DNA from: Hyphomicrobiales bacterium
GTDB taxonomy: Bacteria > Pseudomonadota > Alphaproteobacteria > Rhizobiales > Beijerinckiaceae
Reading direction: 5' to 3'
DNA: 8,146 nt
NCBI GenBank assembly: GCA_015655535.1
Contig: JAATEW010000352.1
Location: 1-8,146, forward strand
A program made the position numbers and the translations under genes. The stretch's first letter is position 1. Every line of letters begins with the position of its first letter. The notes beneath the pieces are model-generated. The model did no database searches. It saw nothing but the letters and a program-made list of their open reading frames with translations, and was not told the DNA's origin. Shown piece by piece: positions 5,746 through 8,146 of this stretch.

Positions 5746-6048
5746 GGATGCTGACACTCGCTGAAACGCATTTGCCGGGGGCGGCAATGGATGAGACGCC
5801 GTCTCTATGCCGCGAATTATGCCTATTTTCAAGCCCCTATGGGCAAAAATCATTCTGTATGATGCTCATATTTTAAGCTTTTCGTCTCAGGGGCCCTCCG
5901 ATCGGTGTTTCTTCGCCCAGCGCAAAATATTGGATGAATCTCTGAAACGCTTCCTTCATCCTCAACGCAGCGCGTGCTTCTTGTCCGTTATCTTAGGCGC
6001 TATCGTCGGCGCGGCCGAACAGGCCTCCATTGTTTTAGGGAGGAAGCG
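5746..6048. other. Divergent intergenic region
   Basis: This is a 303-base gap between the 101-aa gene (-) and the 77-aa secreted protein gene (+), so it must hold divergent promoters. The stretch 5812-5880 is clearly more AT-rich than the surroundings. A small inverted repeat, GGATGAA (5932-5938) with TTCATCC (5955-5961), lies mid-region. An open frame at 5807-6061 has no ribosome site and no recognisable protein pattern, and I do not call it a gene. No clear promoter for the + gene was found. Confidence 0.5.
5804..5832 (-). promoter_or_regulatory. Candidate sigma70-type promoter for the 101-aa gene
   Basis: On the - strand TTGAAA (5832-5827) and CATAGA (5809-5804) are spaced by exactly 17 bases in an AT-rich stretch, about 58 bases before the chosen ATG. 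The -35 box is good and the -10 box moderate. It supports the shorter start at 5745, because a transcript from here would not include the upstream ATG at 5853. Confidence 0.35.
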
Positions 6049-6282
6049 ATGCGCAAATTGATCGTTACACTCACTGCGACCGCCGCGATATTGATGAGCG
6101 GATTGCCCCTGACGCAAGCCGAAGCGCAGTTGTTGCGTGGCGCCGGCGGTATCCCGGCCGCGGCGCAAAACTATACGCCTGTCGAAAAAACCACCTGTCG
6201 CGGCACCTTTGGACCCTGGTGCGGCCCGGGTTACACGCGGGCCTGCGGTCCGTATCGCTGCTGGTGCCGCCCCTGCTGGTAA
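6049..6282 (+). CDS. Small secreted six-cysteine protein, 77 aa
   Basis: The start ATG at 6049 has a strong ribosome site, AGGGAGGAA (6037-6045). The protein opens with a clear Sec signal peptide (MRKLIVTLTA, then a hydrophobic run), with likely cleavage after LTQAEA at residue 26. The mature part is about 51 residues. Its first half is Gly/Ala-rich and the second half holds six cysteines (50, 58, 66, 71, 73, 76) among Gly, Pro, Trp, Arg and Tyr, ending GPYRCWCRPCW. Three disulfides in the periplasm, or metal binding, are both possible. An even cysteine count with a signal peptide favours disulfides. I recall no characterised family with this pattern. An in-frame ATG at 5974 gives a longer frame but masks the signal peptide and lacks a ribosome site. 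Confidence 0.8.
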   Translation: MRKLIVTLTATAAILMSGLPLTQAEAQLLRGAGGIPAAAQNYTPVEKTTCRGTFGPWCGPGYTRACGPYRCWCRPCW

Positions 6283-6292
6283 GGCACGTCCG

Positions 6293-6324
6293 GACGCGGC
6301 CTGCACATCACGACGGGCCGCGTC
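6293..6324 (+). terminator. Candidate terminator stem after the six-cysteine gene
   Basis: GACGCGGCC (6293-6301) pairs perfectly with GGCCGCGTC (6316-6324) around a 14-base loop, beginning 11 bases after the stop codon. The stem is strong and GC-rich. No U-tract follows (TCAAAG), so it may be a transcript-end stabiliser or an imperfect terminator. Confidence 0.45.
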
Positions 6325-6652
6325 TCAAAGAACCGCTCCCGGTTTGAGGGGCGCAGTCGAGCGAGACTGCCTTTCACCTGGAAAATCTCGCTACAGCATT
6401 TTGCTCAAATTGGACATTGACGCACCGAATTCGATTTCCGGGCGCACGGGCGGCGGTCAATTGATTCATCGTCAAGCGTGATCGCGCTCTTGTCCCATTC
6501 ACCGGCATTCCACCACCGGCGGCGACGGGCGAGCCCATAGCGGCTCTTTATTATTTCCCGAACAAGGGAGATATTTTTGCTCCCGCGCCGGCTTCCCCAG
6601 GGAAAAAAATCCGATAGGGCCAGGGCCAGGTCCCGTAACTCAAGTTAGGCTT

Positions 6653-6664
6653 GTGTATCTACAC
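6653..6664. promoter_or_regulatory. Short palindrome upstream of the 52-aa gene
   Basis: GTGTA-TC-TACAC is a perfect 5-bp inverted repeat with a 2-base centre, ending 23 bases before the GTG start of the 52-aa gene. Its position would suit an operator of a dimeric regulator. It is short enough to occur by chance and I cannot name a regulator. Confidence 0.25.
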
Positions 6665-6687
6665 TCCCGCATGTGAGGCAATGATCC

Positions 6688-6846
6688 GTGCCTAAGCCAA
6701 ATTCCCAGCGTCCTGACCTTCTTCCCGTGATCGTGCTTCTGGGAGTGGTCGGCGTCATCTGCATCGGCTTTTGGCTCTTCCCTTACGTGCAGAAGGTGAT
6801 TCAGCGGGAGGATTGCATTTCGGTCGGCCGCCAGGATTGCGGTTGA
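6688..6846 (+). CDS. Small single-pass membrane protein, 52 aa, GTG start
   Basis: The start is a GTG with TGAGG (6674-6678) nine bases upstream; an overlapping ATG at 6681 gives only four codons, so it does not compete. The N-terminus MPKPNSQRPD is polar and basic. A hydrophobic helix follows at about 11-32 (LLPVIVLLGVVGVICIGFWLF), then an amphipathic part YVQKVIQRE. The tail DCISVGRQDCG has Cys43 and Cys51 spaced C-x7-C. With Lys3 and Arg8 before the helix, the tail could face the periplasm, where the two cysteines might form a disulfide; basic residues after the helix leave the orientation open. The tail pattern resembles unnamed small proteins I have seen in Rhizobiales, but I cannot verify this. 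No function is known to me. Confidence 0.72.
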   Translation: MPKPNSQRPDLLPVIVLLGVVGVICIGFWLFPYVQKVIQREDCISVGRQDCG

Positions 6847-6913
6847 GACACAGATGAAGCCGCACGTCGCAGCGGGCCGGATCAATAGATTCAACAGATT
6901 GATTTAACGCATT

Positions 6914-6939
6914 GGACACCGGCTACGCGCGTGTTTTTT
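6914..6939 (+). terminator. Weak candidate terminator after the 52-aa gene
   Basis: ACAC (6916-6919) can pair with GTGT (6931-6934), and the stem can be lengthened by G-U pairs and a bulged inner pair. A run of six T residues (6934-6939) follows directly. The T-run is convincing and the stem is weak. Confidence 0.3.
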
Positions 6940-6955
6940 CAGTCTCGAAGGCTTG

Positions 6956-7053
6956 AGAGCATCTTCGCCCTAAGGTGAATCGCGATCCTGCTTCGAGAAT
7001 TTGTTTTGACGCATGATCCTGTTCTAAAAGTCTGCGATTCTTCGAGATCATGC
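6956..7053. repeat. Palindromic intergenic element 3
   Basis: The left part begins AGAGCATCTT (6956-6965) and contains TAAGGTGAATC, close to the AGATCATCTT and TTAGGTGATTC parts of element 2. The right part has GCATGATC (7011-7018) paired perfectly with GATCATGC (7046-7053) around a 27-base loop. It looks like a mosaic or degenerate member of the same dispersed family as elements 1 and 2. The right arm contains an ATG at 7050 that is in frame with the HEPN-like gene. Confidence 0.6.
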
Positions 7054-7070
7054 CCAAGGGACATATCGGA

Positions 7071-7601
7071 ATGCAAGATGGCTCTGGAGTTGGCGAACGG
7101 CATTTCATGCTGTTTGGAAAGATCGTTCAGAGTTTCGCCGCGCATGAGTTGCTGATGTCGCGCATCATGGCGCATCTGCTCGGGACGCAAACCGCATCTG
7201 CCATGCTGGTGACGCACCATCTCACCTTCGAGGAAAAGCACCGCACTTTGCTCGACCTGCTTCGTCACCGCAATGTCCCGCTCGACCAATATGATCGCGT
7301 GCGGACCTATCTCAACGTTCTTCTGACCCTCGCGCCGCTGCGCAACGATATCGTCCATTCCGTATGGGTTCCGGCCCAATCGCCGGGGCTTATTCAACCA
7401 GATTGGATTCTCAATCCGCCGCCCCGGCTGAAAGCGCTTCATGCGGGAGCCGACAGTCCGCCCGGCGATTTCGTCGAAGATGACACCGAAAAATCGGCCT
7501 ATAGTCTCGACGATTTCACCGAGATAGCCGCCAATCTCGAAAACAATCTTGCACTGTTTTCGGACTATGCCGCCGAGGCTGGGCTGGTCGGTAAATTCTA
7601 G
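7071..7601 (+). CDS. HEPN-like domain protein (putative), 176 aa
   Basis: This is a mostly helical soluble protein. After a short leader, residues about 13-65 read as two long helices (MLFGKIVQSFAAHELLMSRIM, then LTFEEKHRTLLDLLRHR). A third helix DRVRTYLNVLLTLAPLRNDIVHSVW contains Arg91, Asn92 and His96. R-N-x3-H is the R-x4-6-H signature of HEPN domains, where Arg and His form the RNase site and a polar residue after Arg is usual. An acidic C-terminal third follows (FVEDDTEKSAYSLDDFTEIAANLENN). The ATG at 7071 is preferred because AAGGGA (7056-7061) lies nine bases upstream; an in-frame ATG at 7050 sits inside palindromic element 3. No nucleotidyltransferase or antitoxin partner lies beside it, so it is an orphan. 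Toxin, defence or a non-catalytic HEPN role are all open. Confidence 0.65.
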   Translation: MQDGSGVGERHFMLFGKIVQSFAAHELLMSRIMAHLLGTQTASAMLVTHHLTFEEKHRTLLDLLRHRNVPLDQYDRVRTYLNVLLTLAPLRNDIVHSVWVPAQSPGLIQPDWILNPPPRLKALHAGADSPPGDFVEDDTEKSAYSLDDFTEIAANLENNLALFSDYAAEAGLVGKF

Positions 7602-7620
7602 ATCAGAGCATCTTGGTCCC

Positions 7621-7649
7621 CACCATGGACAGCGACGCCGTCCATGGTG
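7621..7649. terminator. Perfect 10-bp stem-loop between convergent genes
   Basis: CACCATGGAC (7621-7630) pairs perfectly with GTCCATGGTG (7640-7649) around a 9-base loop. It lies 19 bases after the HEPN-like gene stop and 25 bases beyond the stop of the convergent transporter gene. It is probably a shared bidirectional terminator, although neither side has a real U-tract. Confidence 0.55.
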
Positions 7650-7674
7650 TTGGAACATACAAAGAGATGAGGCC

Positions 7675-8146
7675 TCAATATTTGGCGACGAGCGGCGCCG
7701 GTGCGGGCGGCGCCCACAAAGGCACAACCAGGCGGCCCCAGAAGCGCGTGTCATAACCAGTGTAATTGCGTTCGGCCACGTCGCGAGTCACGTAAAATTG
7801 CGTGATCACCGGGCCGAAATTATAGCCCACCAGTCCGCCCAGCGCGAATTGCTGCTGCGGATGCGAGAAACCGAAATTATCCAGATCGCGCGCGGCGCCG
7901 CCGAGATCGGTCGAGCCATAACCGACGAGGCCCACTTCCCATTTGTCGATATGTTTCGTCGCGGCGAAGTCGATCTGCGCCGAATCCGGCTGGGTGTGGA
8001 TACCCGTGTTTTCGTCGTTGAAACTATGACCATAGAAGAAATTGGCGCTCAACGACCAGTTGTCATGGTTATAGGCGATCGAAGCCGATTCGAGGAAGGT
8101 CCAGAAATTTCCGCCGATGCCGATATTATTGCCGACATCCGTATCG
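7675..8146 (-). CDS. Outer-membrane MetA/SphA-type transporter, C-terminal part (runs off the window)
   Basis: This is the 3' end of a beta-barrel protein of the phenol-degradation MetA/SphA transporter family. The frame is open from the right edge (first full codon at 8145) to the TGA at 7675-7677, giving about 156 residues, and the true start lies outside the window. Alternating short strands are visible: WSLSANFFYGHSF, AQIDFAATKHIDKWEVGLVGYGSTD, FALGGLVGYNFGPVITQFYVTRDVAERNYTGYD, then RLVVPLWAPPAPAPLVAKY. The ending WGRLVVPLW-(Pro/Ala)-LV-KY is characteristic of the family, and a terminal aromatic residue suits outer-membrane assembly. A TTG at 8052 is an internal Leu codon and not a start. 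The substrate is unknown; nearby genes do not indicate a degradation pathway. Confidence 0.85.
   Translation of the reverse strand, partial: DTDVGNNIGIGGNFWTFLESASIAYNHDNWSLSANFFYGHSFNDENTGIHTQPDSAQIDFAATKHIDKWEVGLVGYGSTDLGGAARDLDNFGFSHPQQQFALGGLVGYNFGPVITQFYVTRDVAERNYTGYDTRFWGRLVVPLWAPPAPAPLVAKY

Larger units (their letters stand above)
6283..6687. other. Long intergenic region without a recognised gene
   Basis: This 405-base gap lies between the 77-aa and 52-aa genes. It holds a 9-bp stem at 6293-6324 and a 6-bp hairpin GCAGTC/GACTGC at 6353-6358/6365-6370. It also holds GGGAG/CTCCC at 6566-6570/6580-6584 in an AT-rich patch, and a GTGTA/TACAC palindrome at 6653-6664. Open frames here lack ribosome sites and do not resemble proteins. 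A small RNA is conceivable but nothing in the sequence demands one. Confidence 0.45.

Noticed and set aside
5746..5853. 36-codon N-terminal extension of the 101-aa protein
   Set aside because: It is Pro-rich, has no ribosome site, and the candidate promoter lies within it.
5807..6061. 84-codon open frame on the + strand
   Set aside because: There is no ribosome site, it overlaps the ribosome site and start of the 77-aa secreted protein gene in another frame, and it shows no protein-like pattern.
6283..6687. Possible riboswitch or small RNA in the long gap
   Set aside because: Only short unlinked hairpins are visible, with no match to a riboswitch core I know and no promoter-terminator pair that would define a transcript.
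6939..7754. 271-codon open frame on the - strand
   Set aside because: It covers the HEPN-like gene in reverse, palindromic element 3 and the perfect hairpin, and overlaps the end of the transporter gene. The + strand gene has a ribosome site and a coherent helical protein.

Overview
The window looks like chromosomal DNA of an alphaproteobacterium of the Hyphomicrobiales (Rhizobiales), possibly near the Beijerinckiaceae. The basis is the GC-rich coding style, the moaC-moeA pair, a cytochrome c2-like protein, and dispersed palindromic intergenic elements with AGAGCATG/AGATCATC/GCATGATC arms of the kind common in that order. The family-level placement is inference. I see no rRNA, tRNA, CRISPR array, insertion sequence or phage gene.

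Left part (1-2177, + strand): moaC and moeA, two steps of molybdenum cofactor synthesis, then a small GlsB/YeaQ-type membrane protein. The moaC-moeA junction is unusual. Three tandem 14-nt units each begin with ATGAGT, and every ATG overlaps the preceding stop as ATGA, so the series is moaC stop, two five-codon mini-ORFs, then moeA. A stem-loop separates this cluster from the next, convergent operon.

Middle part (2182-5164, - strand, read right to left): a three-gene periplasmic dehydrogenase operon. It encodes a Tat-signal-bearing gluconate 2-dehydrogenase subunit 3-like protein, a GMC flavoprotein with a four-cysteine cluster and no signal peptide of its own, and a single-haem class I cytochrome c. 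The flavoprotein probably rides through Tat with the small subunit, oxidises a sugar, sugar acid or other alcohol, and passes electrons to the cytochrome. The substrate cannot be read from the sequence.

Right part (5231-8146): an accessory stretch of small orphan genes separated by palindromic repeats. In order these are an intrinsic terminator, two palindromic repeats, a 101-aa unknown protein (-), a 77-aa secreted six-cysteine protein (+), a 52-aa GTG-start membrane protein (+), a third repeat that runs into the start of a HEPN-like protein (+) carrying an RNDIVH motif, a perfect 10-bp hairpin, and the 3' end of an outer-membrane MetA/SphA-type transporter (-) that runs off the right edge.

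The observations I consider most worth checking are the start-stop relay between moaC and moeA, the single-haem GMC dehydrogenase, the orphan HEPN-like gene framed by repeat sequence, and the two small membrane or secreted cysteine-containing proteins.
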